Assembly (NCBI RefSeq): GCF_035917995.1
Contig: NZ_CP109131.1
Coordinates: 434,001-498,000, forward strand
From: Streptosporangium sp. NBC_01755
GTDB taxonomy: Bacteria > Actinomycetota > Actinomycetes > Streptosporangiales > Streptosporangiaceae
Direction: 5' to 3'
Length of the DNA: 64,000 bases
How positions within the stretch are numbered: the first letter of the stretch is position 1; the number at the start of each line of letters is the position of its first letter. Of this stretch, positions 1 through 8,552 are shown piece by piece. A program made the translations under genes and the position numbers. A model generated the notes under the pieces. It ran no database searches. It was not told the DNA's origin and was given only the letters and a program-made list of their open reading frames with translations.

Positions 1-813
1 GTGACGGGGTACGACCTGACCGGCCTGTTCGTCGGCTCCGAGGGGACGCTCGGGATCATCACCGCGGCGACGGTGCGGCTGCGCAGAGCGCCGTCGGTCT
101 ACCCGGCGACGATCGCGGCCGAGTTCGCCTCCCTCAGGGAGGCGGCCGCCGCCGTCTCCGCGATCATCGCGGCCGGGTGCGAGCCGTCCCTGCTGGAGCT
201 GCTCGACCGGAACACGCTCAAGGCCATCGACGACTGGCGGAACATCGGGCTGGAGGAGTCGACCCGGGCGATGCTGATCGCGCAGTCGGACGCGGTGGAC
301 GGCCCGGCCGTCTCCGAGCGCATGGCGGAACTCTGCACCGCCAACGGCGCGGCCTTCGTGGCGGTGTCGTCGTCGGCGCAGGAGGCCGAGCAGCTGATCG
401 GGGTCCGGCGGATGGCGTACGAGGCCAAGGAACGGCTGGGCAAGTGCCTGGTGGAGGACGTGTGCGTGCCACGCTCTCTGTTGCCCGACATGATCGAGAA
501 GATCGAGGCGATCGCGGCCAAACACAGCGTGCTGATCACCACGGTCGCCCACGCGGGCGACGGCAACCTGCACCCCGTCTTCGTCTTCGACAAGGCCCTG
601 GCCGAACCGCCGCCCGAGGTGTGGGCGGCGGCCGACGAGCTTTTCAGGGAGACCCTGAAGATGGGGGGCACGCTCACCGGCGAGCACGGTGTCGGTCTGC
701 TGAAACAGCGTTGGCTGTCCATGGAGACCGGGCCGGTCACCGAGGAGATCCACCACGGGATCAAGCGGGTCTTCGACCCGCTCGGCATCCTCAACCCCGG
801 CAAGGCCATCTGA
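1..813 (+). CDS. FAD-linked oxidase, C-terminal part (glycolate oxidase/D-lactate dehydrogenase type), 5' end outside window
   Basis: The reading frame is open from base 1, so the true start and most of the FAD-binding PCMH domain lie upstream. What remains begins at the end of that domain (GSEGTLGIIT near residue 12) and continues through the FAD-oxidase C-terminal domain with HAGDGNLHP near residue 184 and GEHGVG near residue 227, ending in the typical FDPLGILNPGKAI. The family oxidises 2-hydroxy acids such as glycolate or D-lactate with FAD. The substrate cannot be read from this fragment. No partner gene is visible downstream. Confidence 0.87.
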   Translation: MTGYDLTGLFVGSEGTLGIITAATVRLRRAPSVYPATIAAEFASLREAAAAVSAIIAAGCEPSLLELLDRNTLKAIDDWRNIGLEESTRAMLIAQSDAVDGPAVSERMAELCTANGAAFVAVSSSAQEAEQLIGVRRMAYEAKERLGKCLVEDVCVPRSLLPDMIEKIEAIAAKHSVLITTVAHAGDGNLHPVFVFDKALAEPPPEVWAAADELFRETLKMGGTLTGEHGVGLLKQRWLSMETGPVTEEIHHGIKRVFDPLGILNPGKAI

Positions 814-819
814 GCGGAC

Positions 820-838
820 CCCCGCCCACCGGGCGGGG
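820..838 (+). terminator. Candidate terminator after the FAD-linked oxidase
   Basis: An 8-bp perfect inverted repeat, CCCCGCCC with a 3-nt loop and GGGCGGGG, lies 7 bases after the stop codon. No U-tract follows, as is common in actinomycetes. Confidence 0.45.
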
Positions 839-1013
839 AGATCCGGAGATCCCCTCTTACCAGGCGGGGAGCCGGGATCTCAGCGAATCCCCCTCCGGCC
901 GAGCGCGGGATTCCGCGGTTCCCTCGAATCTCCATGGCCGTTCGCTCCCCTCTCACGCTGGTAGCGTTCTGCCCCACCTAAACCATTTTTCGGGTTTTGC
1001 CGGGGGGCAGCTG

Positions 1014-2900
1014 ATGGAACCACTCACAGCGGAGGATCCCCCGCGCCTGGGATCGTTCGAGCTGACCGGGCGGCTCGGGGAGGGCGGGCAGGGGATCGTC
1101 TACCTCGGGCGGGGGCCGGAGGGCGAGCAGGTCGCCGTCAAGCTTCTCCACCACGGGCTGGCCGGCGACCCCGAGGCCAGGGCCCGCTTCCTGCGCGAGG
1201 TGTCGGTCGCGCAACGGGTGGCCCGGTTCTGCACCGCCTCCGTGCTCCACGCCGACCTCGCCGGCAGCCGTCCGTACATCGTGAGCGAGTACGTCCCGGG
1301 TCCGTCCCTGCGCCAGCTGGTCGACAGCCAGGGGCCGCGGCGCGGCGCCTCCCTGGAACGTCTCGCCGTCAGTACGGCCACCGCGTTGTCGGCGATCCAC
1401 CGCGCGGGCATCCTGCACCGTGATTTCAAGCCCGCCAACGTACTGATGGGCCCCGAGGGCCCGGTGGTGATCGACTTCGGTATCGCCAGAGCCCTGGACT
1501 CTCCGGGGATGACCGCGACCGGGGTGGCGATGGGGACCCCTTCCTATCTCGCGCCCGAGCAGCTCGGGCCGGGCGAGGTGACGCCCGCGGCCGACGTGTT
1601 CGCCTGGGGCGTCACGATGGTCTTCGCCGCGACCGGCACGCCCGCGTTCGGCCAGGACTCCATCCCCGTCGTGATCAACCGGATCCTGAACACGGAGCCG
1701 GAACTGGGCGCGCTGGAGGGAGAGCTGCGCGAACTGGTCGCGGCCTGCCTGTCGAAGGACCCGGCGCTGCGCCCAACCGCCGAGCAACTCGTCAACCGCC
1801 TGATGGGCACCGCCCCCACCACCCCGGTCCGGCGGCCGGCGCCCCTCACCGGTCCCGCGCCGGATCCCGGCCACATGTCCGCGGCGGCCATGTGGCAGAG
1901 CGGGCAACGCCAGGACGGACCGCCGGCGGGCGGGCCGGGAGACATCGCGCCAGGACAGAGCGGGCCGGGACACGGCGGGCCAGGACACGGCGGCTCCGGC
2001 CAGGACGGGTCCGGGCGGAGGAAGGCACGCGGCCCTGTGGGGCTCCTGCTCACCGGGGTGGCGGTCGTGGCCACGCTCGGCGTGGCCGCCGCCGGGACCG
2101 TGACGGTCCTCCAGAACGACGAGAAGACCGCGGTGGCGCGAGCCGGAGCGGCGTCCGCCGCGGCGGAGACCTCAAGGCCGGCCCCGGCATCCGTTACCGA
2201 CGGTCCGCCCACGGCCGGCAAGAAGCCGCCCCTGCCTTCGGAGATCGGGGAGGACGCCGAAGAGGTCTCCCCGATCACGCCTCCCCCGTCCCGGCGGATC
2301 GCACGGCCGTCCTCCCGGCCGGCCGAGAACCCGAACAGCGATGCGGGAAAGCCGACGAGGGAGCCCACCAGGCCCCCCTCCCGTACTCCCAACCCGGCGG
2401 CCGGCACCGCCAAGCCCACCCCGTCGGCGAACCCGTCGGACCCGGACAACGCCATCAAGCCCTCATCGGCTTCCGAGCCGACGTCCAAGCCGACGCCCAA
2501 GCCCACCACCGCGCGACCGACGGCGAGACCCACCACCACCGTCAAGCCGAGCCCGAAGCCCACCCCCCAGAAGCCCAATCCCTACACGGCCACCGGCGTC
2601 TGCGGCAGCGGTTACAAGGTCGTCAACTCCAGGGCCCTGGGTGGTGTAGCGACGATCTACCTGCTCTACAACTCCGCCGCGGGCAAGAACTGTGTCGTCA
2701 CCATGTCCAGGTACGTGGTCCCCGCCAAGGTCGCGATGAACGCGATACTCCAGGTGCAGGGCGGCTCCAGCGGGAGCAACCCCGGCAGGTTCACCGTCTA
2801 CGCGGGCCCCGTACGCCTGTCCGCGGCCAAGAAGTGCGTCATCTGGGGAGGTTCACACGGGTCGCTGTCGTGGAAGAGCGGCTGGAGCCACTGCGGCTGA
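1014..2900 (+). CDS. Membrane-anchored serine/threonine protein kinase with C-terminal extracytoplasmic domain
   Basis: The 628-residue protein starts at the ATG at 1014, preceded by a G-rich ribosome-binding site (GGGGGG). The kinase domain has a glycine-rich loop (RLGEGGQGIVYLG), VAVKLL lysine near residue 42, catalytic loop HRDFKPANVL near 135, DFG near 153 and the APEQ motif. A low-complexity linker is followed by one transmembrane segment (about residues 341-367), then a Pro/Thr/Lys-rich stretch and a compact C-terminal domain with conserved-looking cysteines (about 523-628). This is the layout of actinobacterial PknB-like receptor kinases: cytoplasmic kinase, outer sensor. The ligand is unknown. 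It stands alone, with no PASTA repeats and no phosphatase neighbour. Confidence 0.92.
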   Translation: MEPLTAEDPPRLGSFELTGRLGEGGQGIVYLGRGPEGEQVAVKLLHHGLAGDPEARARFLREVSVAQRVARFCTASVLHADLAGSRPYIVSEYVPGPSLRQLVDSQGPRRGASLERLAVSTATALSAIHRAGILHRDFKPANVLMGPEGPVVIDFGIARALDSPGMTATGVAMGTPSYLAPEQLGPGEVTPAADVFAWGVTMVFAATGTPAFGQDSIPVVINRILNTEPELGALEGELRELVAACLSKDPALRPTAEQLVNRLMGTAPTTPVRRPAPLTGPAPDPGHMSAAAMWQSGQRQDGPPAGGPGDIAPGQSGPGHGGPGHGGSGQDGSGRRKARGPVGLLLTGVAVVATLGVAAAGTVTVLQNDEKTAVARAGAASAAAETSRPAPASVTDGPPTAGKKPPLPSEIGEDAEEVSPITPPPSRRIARPSSRPAENPNSDAGKPTREPTRPPSRTPNPAAGTAKPTPSANPSDPDNAIKPSSASEPTSKPTPKPTTARPTARPTTTVKPSPKPTPQKPNPYTATGVCGSGYKVVNSRALGGVATIYLLYNSAAGKNCVVTMSRYVVPAKVAMNAILQVQGGSSGSNPGRFTVYAGPVRLSAAKKCVIWGGSHGSLSWKSGWSHCG

Positions 2901-3207
2901 GCACGGGAGATCCCGCGCGCTTCGTCGGCTTCCGTTTCATCCGGCCCGGCCGGCTCCGGTCGTTTCGGCCGCCTCGCGTGCGTACGCTGGCCGAGAGCGG
3001 TGAAACCCGGGCATCGTGGCGTTCAGCGGGGACGACCTGCGCCCGGACCCCGGGCAGATCGTCGAACCCGGTGGACGTATCCATCGTGATCACGGTTCTC
3101 GCGGTGGCGGCGCGCCTGATCCTTTGAACGCCGGAGAGCGTGTCCGCACGGGCCACGCGACGCGGAACGGCGAGGCCGCGCCGGTGGTCCGCAGGAGCCC
3201 CGGAGGC
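2901..3207. other. Intergenic region, convergent genes
   Basis: This 307-bp gap lies between the 3' ends of the kinase and the epimerase gene. No convincing gene, RNA or strong hairpin was seen. Confidence 0.5.
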
Positions 3208-4164
3208 TCACACGGGGACGCGGCCCCCGCCGCGCACGCGCCGCACGAGGTCGCCGGCGGCCTCCGGCCACCGGGCGTGGTCGAAGGCGAAACCCGCTTC
3301 GAGCAGGCGACCCGGGACGACCCGGCGGCTTTTCAGCAGGAGCTCGGTGTCCGAGCGCAGCGCGAACGCGCCGAGCTCGGCCATCCACCTCGTGGCAGGC
3401 AGGCCGACCCGAATCCCCCACGCGGCGCGCAGCACGCGCATGAACGCACGCTGCGGCAGAGGATCGGGGGCGGCGAGGTTCACCGGCCCGGCGAGGTCGT
3501 CCCGATCGGCCAGGAACTCGACGGCACGGACGAAGTCGCGGTCGTGGATCCAGGACATGTACTGCGCGCCGCCCGCGATCGGGCCGCCGAGGCCGAGCCG
3601 CACCATCCGCAGCAGGACATCGAGGACGCCGCCGCGATCGGGACTCATCACCATGGCGGTACGCAGGGCGACCTTACGCGTATGCGGGGTTTTGGCCTGC
3701 TCCTGCTCCCGCTCCCACGCTTTCGCGATCTCGACGCTGTAGGCCCAGTAGGCCGGGACACCGGGTTCGGTACCGCCGATCACGCCGGTCGCCTCGTCGT
3801 TGGGCGCGTCGAAGCGGTGAGCGTAGACGGTGGCGGTGCTCATCTGAAACCAGACCCGGGGAGGCCGCGCGGCGGCCGCGATCGCCTCGCCCACGACCCG
3901 GGTGGAGTGAACACGCGAGTCCATCATGGCCCTCAGGTTGGCGGCGGTGTAGCGGCAGTTGACGCTGCGCCCGGCCAGGTTGACCACGATGTCGCTACCG
4001 TCGATCGCCTCCGCCCAGGGCCCCAGGGTCTCCCCGTCCCAGCGGACGTCACGCTCCCGCACCGGCCGCCTGGTCAGCACCACGACGTCATGCCCCGCGG
4101 CGGTCATCGCGCGATCCAGGACCGCACCCACCTGACCGCTTCCTCCGGGTATCACTATCTTCAT
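3208..4164 (-). CDS. TIGR01777-type NAD(P)-dependent epimerase (YfcH/SulA-like SDR)
   Basis: This 318-residue extended short-chain dehydrogenase starts MKIVIPGGSGQVGAVL, a variant of the GGxGxxG nucleotide-binding turn. It carries VNLAGRSVNCRYT, typical of the TIGR01777/YfcH subfamily, a STATVYAH segment and WIHDRDFVRA, and ends with the subfamily's DUF1731-like C-terminal region. Length is normal for the family. Substrates of these epimerase-like proteins are mostly unknown. The gene stands alone, convergent with the kinase gene. Confidence 0.88.
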   Translation of the reverse strand: MKIVIPGGSGQVGAVLDRAMTAAGHDVVVLTRRPVRERDVRWDGETLGPWAEAIDGSDIVVNLAGRSVNCRYTAANLRAMMDSRVHSTRVVGEAIAAAARPPRVWFQMSTATVYAHRFDAPNDEATGVIGGTEPGVPAYWAYSVEIAKAWEREQEQAKTPHTRKVALRTAMVMSPDRGGVLDVLLRMVRLGLGGPIAGGAQYMSWIHDRDFVRAVEFLADRDDLAGPVNLAAPDPLPQRAFMRVLRAAWGIRVGLPATRWMAELGAFALRSDTELLLKSRRVVPGRLLEAGFAFDHARWPEAAGDLVRRVRGGGRVPV

Positions 4165-4311
4165 CGGGCCCCCAGAATGTGTGAGGCCAGCTTAGCGCGG
4201 CGCGCTGAACGCGTTCAAAAGAGGTCGATCTCGCTCACCGCCCCGCGCACACACGCGACGACCTCGCGAAGGTTCCCCCCATGGTCCGGACACCGGCGGT
4301 GTGTCGTCAGG

Positions 4312-4539
4312 TCATTCGACGCTCACTGCCTTCCTCACCCGGAGGGCGACTTCGTCGATGCTCCCCATGGTCTTCCACTCGCCCTCCAGGTCTTCCTGCC
4401 CGCCCACGAGCTTCGAGCCGTTGTCGAAGATCATCCTCTGGGGATCCGGAGCCGCCAGAACGACACCGCTCGGCAGGCCGTTCTCAGCCCCTTCGATCCG
4501 AAAGGCCGTTCGCCGATCCCAGGGCTGAAGCGTTCTCAC
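4312..4539 (-). CDS. Small hypothetical ORF, possibly a gene fragment
   Basis: A 75-codon frame has G/C in nearly every third codon position, as expected of real genes here, and a plausible acidic product with a DNGSKLVGG stretch. No family was recognised. It sits directly downstream of a transposase remnant on the same strand, so it may be a fragment of a larger gene rather than an intact one. Confidence 0.3.
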   Translation of the reverse strand: MRTLQPWDRRTAFRIEGAENGLPSGVVLAAPDPQRMIFDNGSKLVGGQEDLEGEWKTMGSIDEVALRVRKAVSVE

Positions 4540-4715
4540 GTGGTGAGACCGAATGATCGAAGGCCGTGGGCTGGGTGGCGGCGATGTGGGCCCAGCCGAT
4601 CAGGCGGGCCAGGCCGACGGCCAGGTCGCGCAGACCGGCCGGGATTCGGGGAGCGGTACCGGCCCCCACCCTGCGGGCGTCCTCGCGGTGGGTGACAAGG
4701 CGGGCCGGGGCGGGT
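4540..4715 (-). pseudogene. C-terminal remnant of a DDE (IS4/ISAs1-like) transposase
   Basis: Read on the minus strand the segment gives THREDARRVGAGTAPRIP followed by LRDLAVGLARLIGWAHIAA. This matches the usual C-terminal ending of IS4/ISAs1-type transposases (TGTAPR...LRNLAIGLLRL.G..NIAAA). No catalytic part, partner half or terminal repeat was found nearby, so it is an old fragment. Confidence 0.6.
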
Positions 4716-4971
4716 GGTGTAGATCTTCATGCTGCCGACCATCAGGACGAAAAAGCCTCGCGGAGGCGCGATTACTCCGCACAACCGCTGAACGATTTTT
4801 ACTTGATCGTTACAATTTTTCGTGTTTGACATTTGCCCAGCCGCCCGCGATTGCTCGCTTGATCATTCCCTTTTCCTGGGTGAATTTTACTGATAGCTTC
4901 CTTCGAGTCGAACCCTTGTTCGCATGACCCGCACGTCGTGCGGGCCAAACGCATGCCTGCAGGAGTGATGA
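4716..4971 (+). promoter_or_regulatory. AT-rich upstream region of the giant secreted protein gene
   Basis: This stretch is far poorer in GC than its surroundings (T-rich around 4795-4835 and 4855-4890) and lies directly before the GTG start at 4972. It probably holds the promoter. No single box could be fixed with confidence. Confidence 0.4.
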
Positions 4972-6572
4972 GTGACACCAACCCCAGGGATAAGAGAGAA
5001 CTCACCCTTCTTATCTCGGCGCAGACGAGGCAGACGCCGACTGGTGAATGCCACCGCGGTAGGACTGGCAGTGACGATGATCGTCAGTTTGGCCGCGGTC
5101 CCATCATGGGCACAGCAGGAACCGGCACCAACCCCCGCGCAAACGCAACCCGCGCCGGCACCGAAACCGGCACCAAAGGGTGGCAGGCCGGTTGTGGACA
5201 AGGTGGTGGAAGCCGCCAAGGAGAAGGCCGGCAAGACCGGCAAACGGGTGGAGATTCCCTCTCAGCGGACCGAGACCACGACGGTCTTCGCCAATCCTGA
5301 CGGCAAGACCCTGCGAATGGAACTGCACGCACAGCCCATCCGAGTCAAAAAAGCCAAGGGAAACGGCTTCACGCCGATCGACACCACCCTCGTCGAGGAA
5401 AACGGGGTCATCAAGCCCAAAGCCGTCAAGGGCGATCTGACCCTGTCGGTGGGCGACGACACCGCCTTGGTGAAGAGCAAGAGCGCGCAGGGCACCGCGG
5501 AGATCGCCGCTTCCGGCAAGCTGCCCAAGCCGAAACTCGCCGGGAACGCCGCCACCTATCAGTCCGCTTACGGCGAGGACATAGACCTGGTGGTCACCGT
5601 GACCGCGACCGGCTTCCGGCAGCGGATCATCATCCGCGAGCGGCCCGCCGGCCCGTTGACCTTCCGGCTTCCGGTGGATCTACCCACGGGCATGTCCTAC
5701 GGCAAGGACGCCGCCGGACAGCCCACCCTGCTGGCCGAGGACGGCAAGAAGAAGATCGCCGATATTCGGCCGGCGCCGCTGCTCGACGCTGTGGCCGCCG
5801 ACGGCAACGGGCCGATCGACGCGGGCAAGGTCGGCAAGGCCGCCGTCGGTGTGGAGCAGGACACCTCCACCCTGGTGTTCACCCCCGACGTGACGTTCCT
5901 CGCCGATCCGGCGGTTTCCTACCCGGTGACCTTGATGGCCATCGACTCCGACTGGTGGGAACCGTCCCTGGGCAATGACACCTTCGTCAACAGCCTGAAT
6001 ACCAGGACGGCTACTACAACAGCAGCCTGGACCGGATCCTGGTGGGTAAGTCCAACAACGGGTCGGTGCGCTGGCGCAGCTACATCCGCTTCGACGAGAT
6101 CCCCGCGGACTCCCTGCTGCTGGGCGGGGCGGTTGACAACGCCGACCTGGTCCTGTGGAACCACCTGTCCAACGACTGCGGCGAGTTCGTCGGATCCGGC
6201 GTCACCGCCCGTCGCATCACCCAGCGGTGGGATGTCTCCACCCTGACGTGGAACAACCAGCCGCCGGTCACCGGCGCGAGTGCGAACACCGAGTACGGCG
6301 CCTATCTCCCCGGCTGCACCCGCGGCTACATGGACTACGAGCATGACCTGATCCACTCTGTGAACGGGATCGTCCAGGCATGGGCCGATGGCCAGCCGAA
6401 CTACGGCTTCCAGCTCACCGCCGGCAACGAATCCGACATCACCAACTGGCGCCGCTACCGCACCCAGGAATACACCTGCTGCAGCTCGGGGGCCCACGCT
6501 CCCAAGCTCACCGTCGACTTCACGCCCGCTCCGATCGAAGTGGTCGTCTACTCATACGACGGAGCGCAAAGG
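4972..6572 (+). pseudogene. Giant secreted DNRLRE/polymorphic-toxin-like protein, N-terminal part (frameshifted, interrupted by an IS)
   Basis: The GTG start at 4972 has GGAG about 9 bases upstream. The first 46 residues form a signal peptide: Arg-rich start, hydrophobic stretch, SWAQ cleavage region. A module follows with NPDGKTLRMEL and PIDTTLVEENG. At 6000/6001 a single base is missing: ...FVNSLN in one frame continues as QDGYYNSSLDRILVG in the next, then a DNRLRE-like domain (SYIRFDEIP...STLTWNNQPPV). The frame runs to 6572, where the IS begins. Removing the IS and one target copy joins it in frame to 8553. Such proteins carry a variable C-terminal toxin; here the gene is broken. Confidence 0.82.
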
Positions 6573-8547
6573 CCTGGGTTCCGCAGCTAATCAGGGTTCT
6601 GGGCCACGGCTGAAGGTGTAGATGCTGGTCAGAGGGGTGGGGACTGGTCGGATTCTCGATTCTGCCTAGATACACGCATATTCGCCGTTTCCTAGGCCTG
6701 CCAAGGGTTATGGCGTTATCGTCTAGTCCATGTATCTGCGGTCGACGCCTCGCCGGAACAAGGACGGGACGGAAGTCCGATACCTGCAGCTCGCGCACAA
6801 CGTGTGGGATCCGGTGTTGAAGCGGTCGAAGGTGCAGGTCGTCTACAACTTCGGCCGCGAGGATGCCGCGAACCGGGAAGCCTTGCAGCGCCTGATCGCC
6901 TCGGTCACCCGGTTCCTCGATCCCGACGCCGCCTTGTCGGCGGCGACCGACGGGCTGGCGTTCACCGAGTCCCGACCTCTGGGCGGCACATGGGTGCTGG
7001 ATGCCCTCTGGCGGCAGTTGGAGATCGGCAAGGTGATGAAACGGCTGCTCAAGGGCCGCCGGCTCGACCCGGCCGCGGAGCGGGTGCTGTTCGCGCTGGT
7101 CGCCAACCGGGCCCTGGCCCCCTGCTCCAAGCTCGCGGCGGCCCGCTGGGTGAACGAGGACGTGGCGATCGACGGCCTGCTGCCCGCGACCAGCGACGAC
7201 GCCTGCTACCGGGCGATGGACTGGCTGATCGAGATCTCCGGAAAGCTCGAGGAAGAGGTGTTCCACCAGGTCGCAAACCTCCTCAACCTCGAGGTCGATC
7301 TGCTGTTCTTCGACACCACCTCGACCTACTTCGAGACCGAAGACGCCGACGAAGCCGTGCCTCGCGACGCGTTCGGCCAGGTCGTGCCCGAGCAGGACGC
7401 CACCGACGATCACAAGCGCAAGGGGTTCCGGTCGTTCGGCAAGTCCAAGGACCACCGCGATGACCTGCCGCAGGTCGTGATCGGGATGGCCGTCACCCGC
7501 ACCGGCATCCCCGTCCGGGTGTGGTCCTGGCCCGGCGCGACCGGCGACTCCGCGCTGATCCGGCAGGTCAAGGACGATATGCGGGACTGGACGTTGTCGC
7601 GGATCGTGTGGGTCGCCGACCGCGGCTTCGCCTCCGAGCGCAACCGGCTGCACCTGCGCAAGGGCGACCACCACTACATCATCGGAGAGAAGCTCCGCTC
7701 CGGATCGGCCGAGGCCACCGAAGCACTCGCCCGTCAGGGCCGCTACCAGGAGATCCGCGACAACCTGCGGGTCAAGGAGGTTCGGATCCGCGAGGACGAG
7801 CGGTTCATCATCTGCTTCAACCCCGAGGCCGCGCAGCGGGACGAGAAGGTCCGGGAACGACTGCTCGCCCAGCTCGCGACCTTGATCGAGGGCACCGATC
7901 GGCTGAACGCGACCAAACGTGCGGAGCTGCGCGGGGTGATCTCCACCAAGCCCGGCCTGAACCGGTACCTGCGGACCACGCCCGGCGGGCTGCTGCGCAT
8001 CGACGCCGCGAGAATCAAGGCCGAGGAGAACCTCGACGGCAAGTACCTGCTGCGCACCTCGGACCCGAAGATGACTCCTGAGGACATCGCGCTCGGCTAC
8101 AAGCAGCTCCTCGAGGTTGAGCGGGGCTGGCGCGACATGAAGCAGATCATCGATCTGCGGCCGGTCTTCCACCGCAAGGAGCAGCGCATCCGCGCGCACG
8201 TCCTGCTCTGCTGGCTGGCGCTGCTGCTGGCCCGGATCGCCGAGACCTCCACCGGGCAGACCTGGCCCGCCCTGCGCCGCGAGCTCGACCGGATCACTCT
8301 GGGCACCTTCACCGGCCCCGCCGGCACCTTCCGGCAACGCACCGAGATCACCAAAGCCCAGCGCGATCTGCTCCACGCCCTCAAAATCGATGCCCCGCCC
8401 AGGATCTACCAGCTCACCCCGCCCAGCCGCTGACCAGGCCGAACCCCAGCCCCTAGATACACGCCGTCCCGCCAGCAGACGGCATGTTTCCGCATGTCAA
8501 TCCCCAGATTCGCGGACTATCCCGCTACATCAACTGCGGAACCCCGG
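6573..8547 (+). mobile_element. IS1634-family insertion sequence, 1975 bp, with 5-bp target duplication
   Basis: Left end CCTGGGTTCCGCAGCTAAT (6573-6591) and right end, read inward on the other strand, CCGGGGTTCCGCAGTTGAT (8529-8547) form a 19-bp terminal inverted repeat with three mismatches. The flanks carry the direct repeat AAAGG (6568-6572 and 8548-8552). The element holds one transposase gene. The host reading frame is continuous when the element and one AAAGG are removed, which fixes the boundaries. Confidence 0.9.
6730..8433 (+). CDS. IS1634-family transposase
   Basis: The 567-residue protein starts MYLRSTPRRNKDG and has the family's DDE core: LLFFDTTSTYF (first Asp region), IVWVADRGFASERN (second Asp) and the C-terminal LEVERGWRDMKQIIDLRPVFH region with the Glu. 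Length and layout match IS1634/IS1549-type transposases. The gene appears intact, so the element may still be mobile. Confidence 0.93.
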   Translation: MYLRSTPRRNKDGTEVRYLQLAHNVWDPVLKRSKVQVVYNFGREDAANREALQRLIASVTRFLDPDAALSAATDGLAFTESRPLGGTWVLDALWRQLEIGKVMKRLLKGRRLDPAAERVLFALVANRALAPCSKLAAARWVNEDVAIDGLLPATSDDACYRAMDWLIEISGKLEEEVFHQVANLLNLEVDLLFFDTTSTYFETEDADEAVPRDAFGQVVPEQDATDDHKRKGFRSFGKSKDHRDDLPQVVIGMAVTRTGIPVRVWSWPGATGDSALIRQVKDDMRDWTLSRIVWVADRGFASERNRLHLRKGDHHYIIGEKLRSGSAEATEALARQGRYQEIRDNLRVKEVRIREDERFIICFNPEAAQRDEKVRERLLAQLATLIEGTDRLNATKRAELRGVISTKPGLNRYLRTTPGGLLRIDAARIKAEENLDGKYLLRTSDPKMTPEDIALGYKQLLEVERGWRDMKQIIDLRPVFHRKEQRIRAHVLLCWLALLLARIAETSTGQTWPALRRELDRITLGTFTGPAGTFRQRTEITKAQRDLLHALKIDAPPRIYQLTPPSR

Positions 8548-8552
8548 AAAGG

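Noticed and set aside
6665..8464. 13-bp direct repeat CCTAGATACACGC (6665-6677, 8452-8464) as the target duplication of the IS
   Set aside because: Both copies lie inside the terminal inverted repeats. The outer AAAGG pair with frame restoration gives the true boundaries.
8484..8552. ATG at 8484 as start of the large secreted protein
   Set aside because: It is inside the IS right end; the natural sequence begins after the target duplication, and the real start is at 4972.
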